Positions 25,981 to 35,340 of a stretch of 64,000 bases of DNA are shown here, one piece after another (position 1 is the stretch's first letter; the number at the start of each line of letters is the position of its first letter). Source of the DNA: Opitutales bacterium (GTDB lineage Bacteria; Verrucomicrobiota; Verrucomicrobiia; Opitutales; Seribacteraceae); NCBI GenBank assembly GCA_029254745.1, contig JAQWWZ010000031.1, forward strand, positions 1 through 64,000, in the 5' to 3' direction. Position numbers and translations under genes: made by a program. The notes beneath the pieces were generated by a model. It was not told the DNA's origin. It saw only the letters and a program-made list of their open reading frames with translations, and did no database searches.

Positions 25981-26250
25981 TTAAAAATCGGAAAGGATTT
26001 TTTCTGCAATACATTCAAAAGGATCTAGTGCCTTATCATGCAGATTAAAATCAGTTGGACAGTCGATATCCTCAGGCATTTCCATCAATTTATCGACAAG
26101 TGTCGCAATTTGTACTCTGGATACCTCAATCGATGGATTTGACTCTCGAAAAGGAATAATGTTTGAGACTTCATCCCCTTTCGGTTCGGTTGACAATGCG
26201 GTAGGCTTTGAAGGTGCCAGGTCTTGGAGGTAATTTTTTAAATGTATCAC
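25981..26250 (-). CDS. Small acidic protein, unknown
   Basis: The 89-residue product starts at GTG and has no signal peptide. The C-terminal half (SRVQIATLVDKLMEMPEDID to ECIAEKILSDF) recalls in outline the end of the FlgM anti-sigma factor, with short helices and a final 'IAEKIL', but the resemblance is too weak for a call. It stands alone, separated from both neighbours by 130-200 bases. A shorter or no gene is possible. Confidence 0.45.
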   Translation of the reverse strand: MIHLKNYLQDLAPSKPTALSTEPKGDEVSNIIPFRESNPSIEVSRVQIATLVDKLMEMPEDIDCPTDFNLHDKALDPFECIAEKILSDF

Positions 26251-26410
26251 AACTTGAATTGATAGGCTCGTAATGAGCGATAATAAGATTGTGATTCAAA
26301 TCTACCTCCTGTGGATTGAACCAATTTAATAAGAGCCACATCCATGCGGCTAATCAGATAATCGTCAGATAAGGTACCGACTTTAATGAAAAATTAATTT
26401 TTATGTCTTT

Positions 26411-26431
26411 CCCCTTTTCTTTTTCAAGGGG
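26411..26431. repeat. Short inverted repeat upstream of the LOG-family gene
   Basis: CCCCTT and AAGGGG can pair around a pyrimidine-rich loop about 20 bases before the ATG. It could form a small hairpin in the leader. There is no T-run that would make it a terminator. Confidence 0.25.
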
Positions 26432-26449
26432 TAGCGCGATATTTAGAGA

Positions 26450-27265
26450 ATGAATGAAGATATTTGTAAGGCATACGAAAACTTAGATTTCCTACACAGT
26501 CATGAGGCTCGCCCTATTCGTATCCTTTGCGAACTCATCGAACCTAGGAATAAGTTAAAATCGCAAAATATTAAAAATACGATTGTTTTTTTTGGCTCAG
26601 CAAGATCAAAATCTTATGACTCAGCTAAAGAAGAACTTTCATTGCTTAAAAGTAAATACCCAGATAAAGAGCAGTGTTCTGCTGAACAAAAAACACGCCT
26701 ACAACAAGCAGAAAACCTTGTACTTTTATCACAATATTTCGACCAGGCAGAAGAACTCTCCAAAAGATTATCTCTTTGGTCCAAAATTAATTTCCCTGAG
26801 GATGAAAGATATTATGTTTGCTCGGGTGGAGGACCCGGAATGATGGAGGCAGCAAACAAAGGGGCAACACAAGCAGAAGCTAAGTCTGTGGCTCTTGGAA
26901 TCAGTCTACCTTTCGAGCAAGGTGTGAATGAATACGCAACCCCAGAGCTATCTTTTGAATTCCATTATTTTTTTATTCGAAAGTTCTATTTTCTATACCA
27001 TGCAAAGATAGTAATAGCCTTCCCCGGAGGGTTCGGGACGATGGATGAACTGTTTGAAGTCCTTACATTAATTCAAACAAAAAAAGTTTCAAAAGATATA
27101 AAAATCTATTTATACGGTAAAGATTTCTGGGAGGGACTTATCAATTTCGAGCAATTTATAAAATGGGGGGTCATATCGTACGAGGACCTTGAATTATTTC
27201 ACATTGTTGATGATATTGACACTATCTACGAGCTGATCACTTGTGACCTTAAGCCAAAAGCTTAA
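26450..27265 (+). CDS. LOG-family phosphoribohydrolase-like protein
   Basis: The 271-residue product has the Lonely-Guy/lysine-decarboxylase-like nucleotide-binding fold. It contains FFGSARS (about 47-53), VCSGGGPGMMEAANKGA (about 123-139) and the signature PGGFGTMDELFE (about 192-203) that binds the phosphate and substrate. LOG enzymes cleave nucleotide 5'-monophosphates between ribose and base. It is longer than minimal LOGs, with an added helical insertion of about 45 residues after the first strand, as seen in the larger bacterial members (PpnN-like class is longer still). It shares a zero-base junction with rluD on the other strand. Confidence 0.85.
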   Translation: MNEDICKAYENLDFLHSHEARPIRILCELIEPRNKLKSQNIKNTIVFFGSARSKSYDSAKEELSLLKSKYPDKEQCSAEQKTRLQQAENLVLLSQYFDQAEELSKRLSLWSKINFPEDERYYVCSGGGPGMMEAANKGATQAEAKSVALGISLPFEQGVNEYATPELSFEFHYFFIRKFYFLYHAKIVIAFPGGFGTMDELFEVLTLIQTKKVSKDIKIYLYGKDFWEGLINFEQFIKWGVISYEDLELFHIVDDIDTIYELITCDLKPKA

Positions 27266-28222
27266 TTACTTGAATGATTTCAATGGGATGGAATCCACAT
27301 CATACTTTAAACCTAATTGATTGATTACACCCTGAAAATCATCCGGTAGCGGAGCCTTCCAAACCATTGCCTGTTGGGTTACTGGGTGCTTCAAGCCAAG
27401 TTCTATTGCATGGAGCATTAGTCGGGGAAACAATTCTTTTTTCTCCATTCTTTTACTTCCATATGTAGCATCGCCAACTATTGGATAGTGAGCATCTGAA
27501 AAATGGACCCTTATCTGATGGGTTCTTCCCGTTAGAATTTTACATGTTACAAGAGTAAAATCTTGTCCATAATTACATAAAGTCTGCCACCTTGTTATCG
27601 CTGACTTACCAGCTTCTGAAACAGTCATTTTGACCCGCACCTTAGGATGCCTTGCTATCGAACCACGAAATTCACCTTCAGATTCATGTATATGACCACA
27701 AAGCAAAGCCATGTATTGCTTGTTGACCTTTCGTTCAGAAAATTGAGAGACAAGGGCATGATACGCTTGTTCAGTCTTGGCTATTACGATGGCCCCACTT
27801 GTATCTTTATCTAGACGATGAACAATCCCGGGGCGATTAGGAGCACCTACCGGGCAAATATCTGCAGTGTGATGGATCAGGGCATGAATTAAAGTATCCT
27901 CTCCTGTACCATCACCGGGGTGGGTAACCATACTTGTGGGTTTATTAACAACAAGAATAGATTCGTCTTCGAAAAGCACATTAAGCGGATAATCGTATGG
28001 CTTTAGAGGCTCAACCTTTGGTCTGCTTACATCAATAAACAGTTTATCTCCATGATAAATTTTTGATTTAGGCTCAAGTACGCCTCCTTCAAACCTAGTC
28101 ACACGGCCACCTTCTATTGCTTTTCTTATAAGGCTTCGACTTACCTCAGGGAAGAGTTCCGAAAGCACTTTATCAACTCGCCCTTGAACACCCTCAGGAC
28201 ATATGAACACATCTCTTGACAT
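27266..28222 (-). CDS. rluD: RluD-type 23S rRNA pseudouridine synthase
   Basis: The 318-residue product has an N-terminal S4 RNA-binding domain (about 12-75) and the RluA-family catalytic domain with HRLDKDTSGAIVIAK (catalytic Asp about 138) and KILTGRTHQIRVHF. The S4 domain plus length fit RluD, which modifies helix 69 of 23S rRNA (positions 1911, 1915, 1917 in E. coli), but RluC-type specificity cannot be excluded. A second RluA-type gene lies at the window end. It is the last gene of an eight-gene minus-strand run, one base after add. Confidence 0.88.
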   Translation of the reverse strand: MSRDVFICPEGVQGRVDKVLSELFPEVSRSLIRKAIEGGRVTRFEGGVLEPKSKIYHGDKLFIDVSRPKVEPLKPYDYPLNVLFEDESILVVNKPTSMVTHPGDGTGEDTLIHALIHHTADICPVGAPNRPGIVHRLDKDTSGAIVIAKTEQAYHALVSQFSERKVNKQYMALLCGHIHESEGEFRGSIARHPKVRVKMTVSEAGKSAITRWQTLCNYGQDFTLVTCKILTGRTHQIRVHFSDAHYPIVGDATYGSKRMEKKELFPRLMLHAIELGLKHPVTQQAMVWKAPLPDDFQGVINQLGLKYDVDSIPLKSFK

Positions 28223-28223
28223 T

Positions 28224-29222
28224 TTATTTTGAGAAATCCGAAAGGAGGTTTTGAATTTTACTAAGCCAAAGATCTTTTGAGCCTTTGTCTAGATCTGCAT
28301 GCTTAAAGCCATTACCAGCAAGTCTAGCCAACTCTGGTAACCCAAGCCCTAATTTCTCATAACAAACTTGGTATTCTTCAGGTAGAGAATTATTAAAAGA
28401 AAATGGATCATCTGTGCTCAGTGTGCACGATATATTTTCCGCTAAAAAATGAGGTAATGGATGGTCTTGCCAGTTTTCAATAACTCGAAGCTTGTAATTA
28501 CTAATTGGGCACATATCAAAACTAACATCATTGTCTTTGACCACAGCCATTACTTCTTCGCATTCAATCGATTTAGTTCCATGCTGAATTCGTTGAACAC
28601 CTAATTGCTTGATCGCGTGTAAGACATTTTTGGCGGAACCAAATTCTCCAGCATGGGCTTTTACGATTTTTCCACACTCTTTGGCTCTATGCCAAAAAGG
28701 GGCAGTCCATGACTCCATAGGTAGGGTTTCAAGCCCATGTAAGTCAATACCTGCCAATTCAGACCAGGAGGAAATTGCATCTTCAAGCTTTGGACCAAGG
28801 TATTCTGTGTAAAGATTCCGACTCATACCAAGATAAACTCTCACCTCTAAGCCAGATGGAACTGCTGCTAAAATAGCTTTAAGGATTTCATCACCGGGAA
28901 CCTTAAGGTACTCAATCATTCCCGCGTGAAAGCTTGTCTCTACATATTTTACATTTTGCTCGAGATGATTCTCGAAAATCACTTTTGCAACCTCATAATA
29001 TGACTCTGGTGAATGGAAGAATTCTAACGCATGATCAATTAATATAGCTTCAAATTGTTCAAAACTATCATACCTGAAATCAGGCTTTCGAAAGAAAGGA
29101 TTGGAAGAAAACTTTTCGGGATTTAATTTCTCTAATAAATGCCAAGGCAGTGCACCTTCTAAATGAAGATGGGTTTCGGTCTTCGGCAATTGATTAATAA
29201 ATTGAGAAACCGAAAGACTCAT
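28224..29222 (-). CDS. add: Adenosine deaminase family protein
   Basis: The metal-dependent hydrolase deaminates adenosine (or adenine). The zinc ligands His18 and His20 in ETHLHLEGAL, the AHAGEFG motif with the catalytic Glu, the RIQHGT His and the STDDP aspartate are all present in order. At 332 residues it has the normal length. Whether the substrate is adenosine or adenine cannot be told from these motifs. It lies seven bases after the aminopeptidase gene and one base before rluD. Confidence 0.85.
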   Translation of the reverse strand: MSLSVSQFINQLPKTETHLHLEGALPWHLLEKLNPEKFSSNPFFRKPDFRYDSFEQFEAILIDHALEFFHSPESYYEVAKVIFENHLEQNVKYVETSFHAGMIEYLKVPGDEILKAILAAVPSGLEVRVYLGMSRNLYTEYLGPKLEDAISSWSELAGIDLHGLETLPMESWTAPFWHRAKECGKIVKAHAGEFGSAKNVLHAIKQLGVQRIQHGTKSIECEEVMAVVKDNDVSFDMCPISNYKLRVIENWQDHPLPHFLAENISCTLSTDDPFSFNNSLPEEYQVCYEKLGLGLPELARLAGNGFKHADLDKGSKDLWLSKIQNLLSDFSK

Positions 29223-29229
29223 GACTTTC

Positions 29230-30345
29230 CTATTCAGCCAGGAGATAGCTAGGGTTTAGCTCTTGTAGATCTTGGACAACAAAAAGACCGTCTTTCCGGA
29301 TTAACTCACCATCAAACCAAATCTCTCCCCCGCCCCACTCAGGGCGTTGAATGGAGACCATATCCCAATGAACTTGTGACTTATTGCCATTATTTGCCTC
29401 TTCATAAGCTTGCCCGGGAGTAAAATGAAACGAGCCGTCAATCTTCTCATCAAATAGAATATCAAGCATAGGCTCACGAATCATGGGATTAAATGCGATC
29501 GCAAACTCACCTATAAATCGAGCACCTGCATCCGAATCTAATATCTCATTGAGCCTGTCCTGATTGGATGAGGAAGTCGCTTCAACGATACGACCATTTT
29601 GAAAGGTTAGAGATATACCAGAAAAAGAACTTCCCTGGTAAATGGTGTCCGCGTTGAAGAAAACAGTGCCGTTAACACTATCCCGGACGGGGCATGAAAA
29701 AACTTCTCCGTCCGGTATGTTATGAGTACCGCCACATGAAACAGCACTAATTCCTTTAATAGAAAAATGTAAATCAGTCTTTGGTCCGGTGATCTTTACC
29801 TGATCGGCATCCTTCATTCTTTTTTCTAAAGCAACCATACCCGGGATCATCTTCGAATAATCCATGCAACATGCGTCGAAAAAGAAATTTTCAAATGATT
29901 CTGTACTCATTTTTGCTTGCTGTGCCATGGAAGAGGTTGGCCAACGCAGGATACACCATTTTGTTTTTTGAACCCTCCAGTCAAGAACTGGTTTCAATGC
30001 TTTAACCGCCCGATTCATATCTTCCGCAGGTAAGTCAGAATTTTCAAACACATTGCTACTACCACGAACCGCAATGTAGGCATCCATAAATTTCATTCGT
30101 TCTAACTCCCATGATAAGCTTGCACTTAACTGCTCATCGGTTGCACCCAAGATACATTCTCGATCAACACGAGCAGACTGAACCTGAGAATAAGGATTCC
30201 CTCCTCGTTCCCTAACAGCCCGAATGAGTGCAATTGACATTTGTTCAGGTATGTCAAACGAATGGATGAGTACTTTGTCTCCTTTCTCAATTTTTGTGGA
30301 ATGAGAAACAAGGTTACGAGCTAACTTTAAATAGCGTGGATCCAT
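29230..30345 (-). CDS. M29-family aminopeptidase
   Basis: The 371-residue protein matches the thermophilic aminopeptidase (AmpS/PepS) family M29, a two-zinc exopeptidase. The conserved C-terminal metal-site region shows [22 protein letters not shown], the [20 protein letters not shown] stretch and QVHWDMVSI. The family is usually about 410 residues, so this form is a little short. It is cytoplasmic with no signal peptide. It follows the kinase-like gene by 25 bases. Confidence 0.88.
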   Translation of the reverse strand: MDPRYLKLARNLVSHSTKIEKGDKVLIHSFDIPEQMSIALIRAVRERGGNPYSQVQSARVDRECILGATDEQLSASLSWELERMKFMDAYIAVRGSSNVFENSDLPAEDMNRAVKALKPVLDWRVQKTKWCILRWPTSSMAQQAKMSTESFENFFFDACCMDYSKMIPGMVALEKRMKDADQVKITGPKTDLHFSIKGISAVSCGGTHNIPDGEVFSCPVRDSVNGTVFFNADTIYQGSSFSGISLTFQNGRIVEATSSSNQDRLNEILDSDAGARFIGEFAIAFNPMIREPMLDILFDEKIDGSFHFTPGQAYEEANNGNKSQVHWDMVSIQRPEWGGGEIWFDGELIRKDGLFVVQDLQELNPSYLLAE

Positions 30346-30370
30346 AATTTATTTGGTTAAATGTAAAAAT

Positions 30371-31651
30371 TTAAATACCTCGTCTAATCTTGGAACCATC
30401 AAAATTAATTCGAACGCGGTAAACTTTTTTCACCCGATTTATAATCTCATAGGTCTTGGGATCTACTCGGGATGGAACCTCCATCCTTCGAATATCAACA
30501 ACGGCTGTAAATCCTCTTTCGGTAAAAACATCGATAAGCATAGCGATCGCTAAAGGGTCATCAAAAACAGGGTGCTCCGAGTTGATGTAGGCCAGTCCAG
30601 AAATGGAATGCTTTTCAACAACGGGTATAAATTTTGATTTTATGAGTCCCACAACTTTTTCAAACAACTCGGCATGAAACTTTTCATAAGAATCTAAACG
30701 GTGTACTAATACCTGCCTTGCGTGTAACGACAATTTTTCCGCCAGAGGAATAGATGAAATTCGGTCATAAGTCGGTTGATCTAACTCCAAAGAGCTTTGA
30801 TATTTTAACTCTGATATAATTCTTTGCTGAACTTCAATAACACTTCCATGAGCATTAATAAAATGATAATGAAAAACTTCCCGAAGGGTCGTGAGAGAAT
30901 CATAAGTTGACTCCTTAAATGTTTTATAACGCCGATGGGCAGCTTCATCATTTAAATCGGTCTTTCGTAACTCCCATGCCTCTCCGACTCCGGAGGCTTG
31001 GACCTCAGCATTATGGGCAATGGCCCGCTGCCCACGGAGTAACTGGCGGTGCACACTTTCCTCTTCATCAATAAAAAGCATGATAATGTGGAATCTTGGT
31101 TTTGGAAACTGGGACTCTTGAAAAGTACCCAGATATTTACTGCGAAGCTCAGAGAGCCTACCATGAAAAAGTTTTAGGCATTCAACTTGAGTTTTAGTTC
31201 TGGGGAAACCATCGACAATCGCGCCACTTTCATAGTTTGGATTAAGTAAAGTGTTCAAAACGAGTTTGGTAACCTCACGATCTCCTGCTAGTAAACCAGC
31301 ATCAATTTTCTTACGAGCTTCTGGAGATTTTAATAGCTCACTTACAATGATAGGCTTTTCCGTGAGATCACGAAACTCCATGATAAATTGAGTCTGCGTG
31401 CCCTTCCCTGCTCCTGGTGCACCATTAAGCCAAAATATTTCAGCTGGAAAACGGAGGTTTTCAGTACCAACATCTTGCTCTAGCTCATGCCAAACGGTTT
31501 GGAAAATCATTTGAGCATCTTTTACTTCTAGATCTTCAACCTTTTTCCCTTTTTGTTTTTCGAGAGAAACGGAAGGACTACCATCCTTTTCTGACTTATC
31601 ATTTTCAGCAGGGGCTTTTGAACTGTCATCATCTATCAACTCTTTTTGCAT
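30371..31651 (-). CDS. Adenylate-kinase-like protein with an extra C-terminal domain
   Basis: The 426-residue product has a charged disordered N-terminus (1-55), then an adenylate-kinase-type P-loop domain: NGAPGAGKGTQTQF (about 76-89), the phosphate-binding VDGFPRT (about 145) and a possible lid arginine region (HRQLLRGQRA). After about residue 245 comes a further 180 residues with no known family, ending in basic PSRVDPKTYEIINRVKKVY. Ordinary adenylate kinases are 180-230 residues. Substrate (AMP or another NMP) is open. It sits in a metabolic operon between cysE and the aminopeptidase gene, 53 bases after cysE. Confidence 0.75.
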   Translation of the reverse strand: MQKELIDDDSSKAPAENDKSEKDGSPSVSLEKQKGKKVEDLEVKDAQMIFQTVWHELEQDVGTENLRFPAEIFWLNGAPGAGKGTQTQFIMEFRDLTEKPIIVSELLKSPEARKKIDAGLLAGDREVTKLVLNTLLNPNYESGAIVDGFPRTKTQVECLKLFHGRLSELRSKYLGTFQESQFPKPRFHIIMLFIDEEESVHRQLLRGQRAIAHNAEVQASGVGEAWELRKTDLNDEAAHRRYKTFKESTYDSLTTLREVFHYHFINAHGSVIEVQQRIISELKYQSSLELDQPTYDRISSIPLAEKLSLHARQVLVHRLDSYEKFHAELFEKVVGLIKSKFIPVVEKHSISGLAYINSEHPVFDDPLAIAMLIDVFTERGFTAVVDIRRMEVPSRVDPKTYEIINRVKKVYRVRINFDGSKIRRGI

Positions 31652-31704
31652 ACTACTAGGTAAATAAGATTAAGAATAATTCGTCAACGTAAGGAGACAA
31701 AAAA

Positions 31705-32523
31705 CTAAATGCCACCACCGTTCTCATAATGCGCTTGAGGTGAGATCGAATGATTCATTCCGAGATATGGCAGATCACCAGGTTCAACCTTACCAACAAT
31801 TTTGGCGGGAACACCAGCAACTGAAACACGGGGAGGGACATCGTTTAAAACGACACTGCTTGCACCCACACGGGCACCCTCACCTATTTCAACATTACCA
31901 AGAATTTTGGCACCTGCACCAATCAATACGCCTGATCTTATTTTAGGGTGACGATCCCCGCGTTCTTTTCCTGTACCCCCAAGAGTGACCTCATGGAGAA
32001 TAGATACATCATCATCGATAATGCATGTCTCACCCGCAACAAAGCCAGTGGCATGGTCTAGTAAAATACCTTTTCCAATTTGGGCAGCGGGGTGAATATC
32101 TACAGAATAAATGACTGTAACAAGACTTTGCAGGTAGAGGGCCAATTGGTTTCTCTCATTTTGCCAAAGTTGATGACATGCACGATAAGCACAAAGTGCT
32201 TGGAATCCTTTAAAATATAAAAATGGGCTTAGAAAGTCGTTGCAGGCTGGGTCTCTTTCTTTCACCGCCTCAAGATCACGAGAAATCGAAACCAGAGTTT
32301 CAGTATTATGTGAAAAACAGTCCTGAAAAAGAGATCTGAGGTCAGACTCGGATATGGTGCCTTTAGCAAGGCGAGATGCTACCCGCCAACTTAGAGCATC
32401 AAGAAAGGATGTACGATCTAGTACAAACTCACCCAAGACATTTGATAAAATAGGTTCCTTGGTAGCGGTCAATTCTGCTTCACGCTGAAGGCTTTCCCAA
32501 GTTTTTACATAGGAATTCATCAT
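31705..32523 (-). CDS. cysE: Serine O-acetyltransferase
   Basis: The enzyme makes O-acetylserine, the precursor of cysteine. The 272-residue protein has an N-terminal helical trimer-of-dimers domain and a left-handed beta-helix of hexapeptide repeats (DHATGFVAGETCIIDDDVSI, IGAGAKILGNVEIGEGARVG) with the catalytic DIHPAAQIG-HAT region. The C-terminal tail that binds CysK normally ends in Ile; here the sequence ends ENGGGI, which fits. A Met directly follows the first, so the start may be one codon later. Confidence 0.92.
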   Translation of the reverse strand: MMNSYVKTWESLQREAELTATKEPILSNVLGEFVLDRTSFLDALSWRVASRLAKGTISESDLRSLFQDCFSHNTETLVSISRDLEAVKERDPACNDFLSPFLYFKGFQALCAYRACHQLWQNERNQLALYLQSLVTVIYSVDIHPAAQIGKGILLDHATGFVAGETCIIDDDVSILHEVTLGGTGKERGDRHPKIRSGVLIGAGAKILGNVEIGEGARVGASSVVLNDVPPRVSVAGVPAKIVGKVEPGDLPYLGMNHSISPQAHYENGGGI

Positions 32524-32531
32524 AATCTCTT

Positions 32532-33200
32532 CTACTTTTTACGAGGAGATGTGACCGTATGATAAAAATTCACTCCCGTCTCCACTTTTTTCCTTCCTTG
32601 AGCCACTCTCCATTTATTGGTGTCTCGCAAAGAAAAGACACAACCACAGTATTCCTGCTGGTAAAAGCCCTCACGCTTGGAAATATCTATCATTCGTTGA
32701 GAACCCCCAGATTTCCGCCAATTATAGGTCCAATAAGTAAGGCCCTGGTAGCGAGTGGCAGCTCGCTCCCCACAACCATTAATCTGCGCCATGTTTTTCC
32801 ATCTTGAAATCCCAAGACTACTAGTAAAAACTGAAAAATTATTTTCTGAAGCATAAAGAGCTGTTCTCTCAAATCTCATATCGAAACAGGCAGTGCATCG
32901 AGCACCACGCTCCGGAACCCATTCCAGACCCTTAACCCTTTCAAACCAGTTTCTTACATCGTAGTCCACATCAATATGCTCAACTCCTAATTTATCGCAG
33001 AATTTCTTATCTTCTGATTTTCGTATTTCATATTCTTTTTTCGGATGAATATTAGGGTTGTAGAAAAAAACAGTGGGCTGAATACCTGAGCCTAGCATCG
33101 TTTCCATGACTTCCCCCTCACATGGTGCACAACAGGAATGTAAAAGGACTTTTCTTTGCCTATTGGGTAGTTCTAGTTGAGGTCTTTCGGATGTATTCAC
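32532..33200 (-). CDS. queH: Epoxyqueuosine reductase QueH
   Basis: QueH performs the last step of queuosine synthesis in tRNA, reducing epoxyqueuosine without needing cobalamin. The 222-residue protein has the family's cysteine sets for an iron-sulfur cluster and metal: [11 protein letters not shown] (Cys23, 24, 27), [10 protein letters not shown] and EYCGCVFS near the C-terminus. This would be the non-orthologous replacement of QueG. It follows gpsA by 54 bases and lies eight bases before cysE. No other queuosine genes are in the window. Confidence 0.93.
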   Translation of the reverse strand: MNTSERPQLELPNRQRKVLLHSCCAPCEGEVMETMLGSGIQPTVFFYNPNIHPKKEYEIRKSEDKKFCDKLGVEHIDVDYDVRNWFERVKGLEWVPERGARCTACFDMRFERTALYASENNFSVFTSSLGISRWKNMAQINGCGERAATRYQGLTYWTYNWRKSGGSQRMIDISKREGFYQQEYCGCVFSLRDTNKWRVAQGRKKVETGVNFYHTVTSPRKK

Positions 33201-33254
33201 GACTTTTTCATATCGAAAAATTAGAAAAATGAAAATCCTATTCGGAGACAGAAT

Positions 33255-34259
33255 TCATTCTACTTTCAAATCCCTCGTCATCAGCTCACTCAAAGCCAGT
33301 TGAGGAGGTTTAGACTTATATAAAATTGAATGTACTTGGTTAAGTATTGGCATTTCAATCCCAAGCTCCTGACACTTTTGGTAGAAGCAGGATGTTGCCC
33401 AGTACCCTTCCACAACTGTTTTCTGAGATGAAAGTATTTGCGCTGGGTTATTTTCTTTCGCCAAAGCTAACCCAAAATTTCGATTGCGGCTCCACTTGCC
33501 CATACAAGTACCAACCAAGTCACCAAACCCACTGAGGCCAAAAAAAGATTCACTTGATGCCCCCATTTCCAACCCCAAGGTAATCATTTCATTCATACTA
33601 CGAGTGAGTAATGCAGCTCTGGCATTATCTCCAAGGCCCAAGCCATCCGAAAGACCTGTTGCGATTGCATAAACATTCTTCAGGCAGCTACCTAAAGCGA
33701 CCCCTACCAAGTCACCGGAACGATAAATACGCAAAAAAGATGAACTTAATTGGACTTGAAGCTCACGCCTTTCATCATCACTTCCATCCATGGCAAGTAC
33801 CATAGCAGCTGGCTTGCCTTCAGCAATATCCTCTGCATGACTTGGCCCAGTTACATAACCACATCGAAAATCAGACCCTAGTTCTCGCTTCATAACCTGA
33901 TGAGCAAACAGGTTGGTATCAGGTTCTAACCCTTTACATAGGGCTAAAGCACCTTTCAACCGGAGCGCACTTCCCCCTGAACTTTTGAGAACTTGCCGAC
34001 AGGTTGCTCTAAGGGCGTGGGATGGGCAGGCAAAAAAAAGATAATCACATTCCATTAGAGCTGGCTTCATTGCAGAACCGACTTGAAGGTCAGGGCAGAA
34101 CTTTACTCCTTGCAAGTACTCGGTGTTTTCCCTTGCACTCGACATAGCAAGTGCATGCTCAACTCTTCTGGGAACAAGTGTAACTACATGACCAGTTTTA
34201 CTAAGATAAACAGCCATTGCTGTACCCCATGCACCGGCGCCCAAAATACAAAAATTCAT
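33255..34259 (-). CDS. gpsA: Glycerol-3-phosphate dehydrogenase (NAD(P)+)
   Basis: The enzyme makes sn-glycerol-3-phosphate for phospholipids. The N-terminal Rossmann motif GAGAWGTAMAVYL (about 7-19) and the C-terminal catalytic stretch GSCLKNVYAIATGLSDGLGLG (with the active-site Lys) and NARAALLTRSMNEM are typical. At 334 residues it is full length. It starts seven bases after panB. Confidence 0.96.
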   Translation of the reverse strand: MNFCILGAGAWGTAMAVYLSKTGHVVTLVPRRVEHALAMSSARENTEYLQGVKFCPDLQVGSAMKPALMECDYLFFACPSHALRATCRQVLKSSGGSALRLKGALALCKGLEPDTNLFAHQVMKRELGSDFRCGYVTGPSHAEDIAEGKPAAMVLAMDGSDDERRELQVQLSSSFLRIYRSGDLVGVALGSCLKNVYAIATGLSDGLGLGDNARAALLTRSMNEMITLGLEMGASSESFFGLSGFGDLVGTCMGKWSRNRNFGLALAKENNPAQILSSQKTVVEGYWATSCFYQKCQELGIEMPILNQVHSILYKSKPPQLALSELMTRDLKVE

Positions 34260-34266
34260 ATTTTTA

Positions 34267-35244
34267 TTATTTCCTAGGTTTTTTTAAATCCGAAACATAC
34301 CCGGTCAAAGCTGATGAAATTTGCTTACTTAAATCTAGCCTAGGTTTAACAAAAGAAGGCACGGGTCCATTAGCCAAGCCCAGTAAATCTGTAGTGACTA
34401 AAATTTGCCCGTCACAGCCATTGCCACTACCAATTCCGATAAGTGGTGGGAGAATTTGCTTAGTAAGCTCAGTTGCCACATTTTCATCAATCATTTCTCC
34501 AATCACAGCAAAGCATCCAGCTTCCTCAAGAGATATCGCATCCGTGTATAAACTTTCTGCTTCTTCTCGGTCGGCACCAAATTTTCTGTAACCCCCAATC
34601 GCTTTAACAGTTTGGGGCAGGAGCCCGATATGACCAAGCACAGGTATGCCTGTAGCTACTAATTTTTCAATGTCATCTGCAATATCTTTCCCCCCTTCAA
34701 TTTTAACTGCATCTGCACCACCAATCTGCATTAGGGATCGGGCTGAATCAAGGAGGCGGTCAAAGGATAAGCTTGCCTCCCCGAATGGTAAGTCAGCAAC
34801 AAGTAAGCACTGTGGGTTTGCACGGCGTACAGCCGCCGTATGGTGTATCATATCCTTGATGGTAACAGGTATTGTTGTAGCAAAGCCAAGCATCGTGGTA
34901 CCAACCGAATCACCAACTAAAATAAAGTCTACACCCGACTCTGAAACTAATCTGCCTAACAAAGCATCATAAGCGGTAAGCCCAACGATAGTTTGCTTTC
35001 CCTTTAGCTTAGCAAGATCGAGAACCGTACGAGTTCTTTGCCTATTGTGATCAGCAGTACGCTCCTGAGTTATTGTTTTTTTGGGCCCCGAGGTATTTCT
35101 CGGCTTGCGAGGACGATTGGCTTTTGGCGGTGCATCAACTACCTTTGGGGTACGAGAGGAATCCAGTGAGCGATTCTGGGGGGGACTATCTTTCCCCACT
35201 TCCTTCAAAGAATTTTTTTGACTAGTTTTTTTGGGTTCTGGCAT
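34267..35244 (-). CDS. panB: Ketopantoate hydroxymethyltransferase with N-terminal extension
   Basis: PanB makes ketopantoate, the first committed step of pantothenate and CoA synthesis. The catalytic TIM barrel (about 72-325) has VGDSVGTTMLGFATTIPVTI, DAVKIEGG and GHIGLLPQTVKAIGGYR with the catalytic Glu in AVIGEMI. About 70 residues of Lys, Pro, Arg and Ser-rich sequence precede it, which ordinary PanB proteins (about 265 residues) lack. The extension is in frame with a good ATG. An alternative start inside it is possible (VLDLAKLKGKQ begins the normal enzyme), but I see no better ATG. It is first in an eight-gene minus-strand run. Confidence 0.93.
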   Translation of the reverse strand: MPEPKKTSQKNSLKEVGKDSPPQNRSLDSSRTPKVVDAPPKANRPRKPRNTSGPKKTITQERTADHNRQRTRTVLDLAKLKGKQTIVGLTAYDALLGRLVSESGVDFILVGDSVGTTMLGFATTIPVTIKDMIHHTAAVRRANPQCLLVADLPFGEASLSFDRLLDSARSLMQIGGADAVKIEGGKDIADDIEKLVATGIPVLGHIGLLPQTVKAIGGYRKFGADREEAESLYTDAISLEEAGCFAVIGEMIDENVATELTKQILPPLIGIGSGNGCDGQILVTTDLLGLANGPVPSFVKPRLDLSKQISSALTGYVSDLKKPRK

Positions 35245-35340
35245 GAATGAGATTCATCAAATTCTAATTTCCACCTTTTATAAAGATAAAACCGCAATTC
35301 TTCCTCTTGCCCTTATATAACTACGCAATAAAAAGATCGT

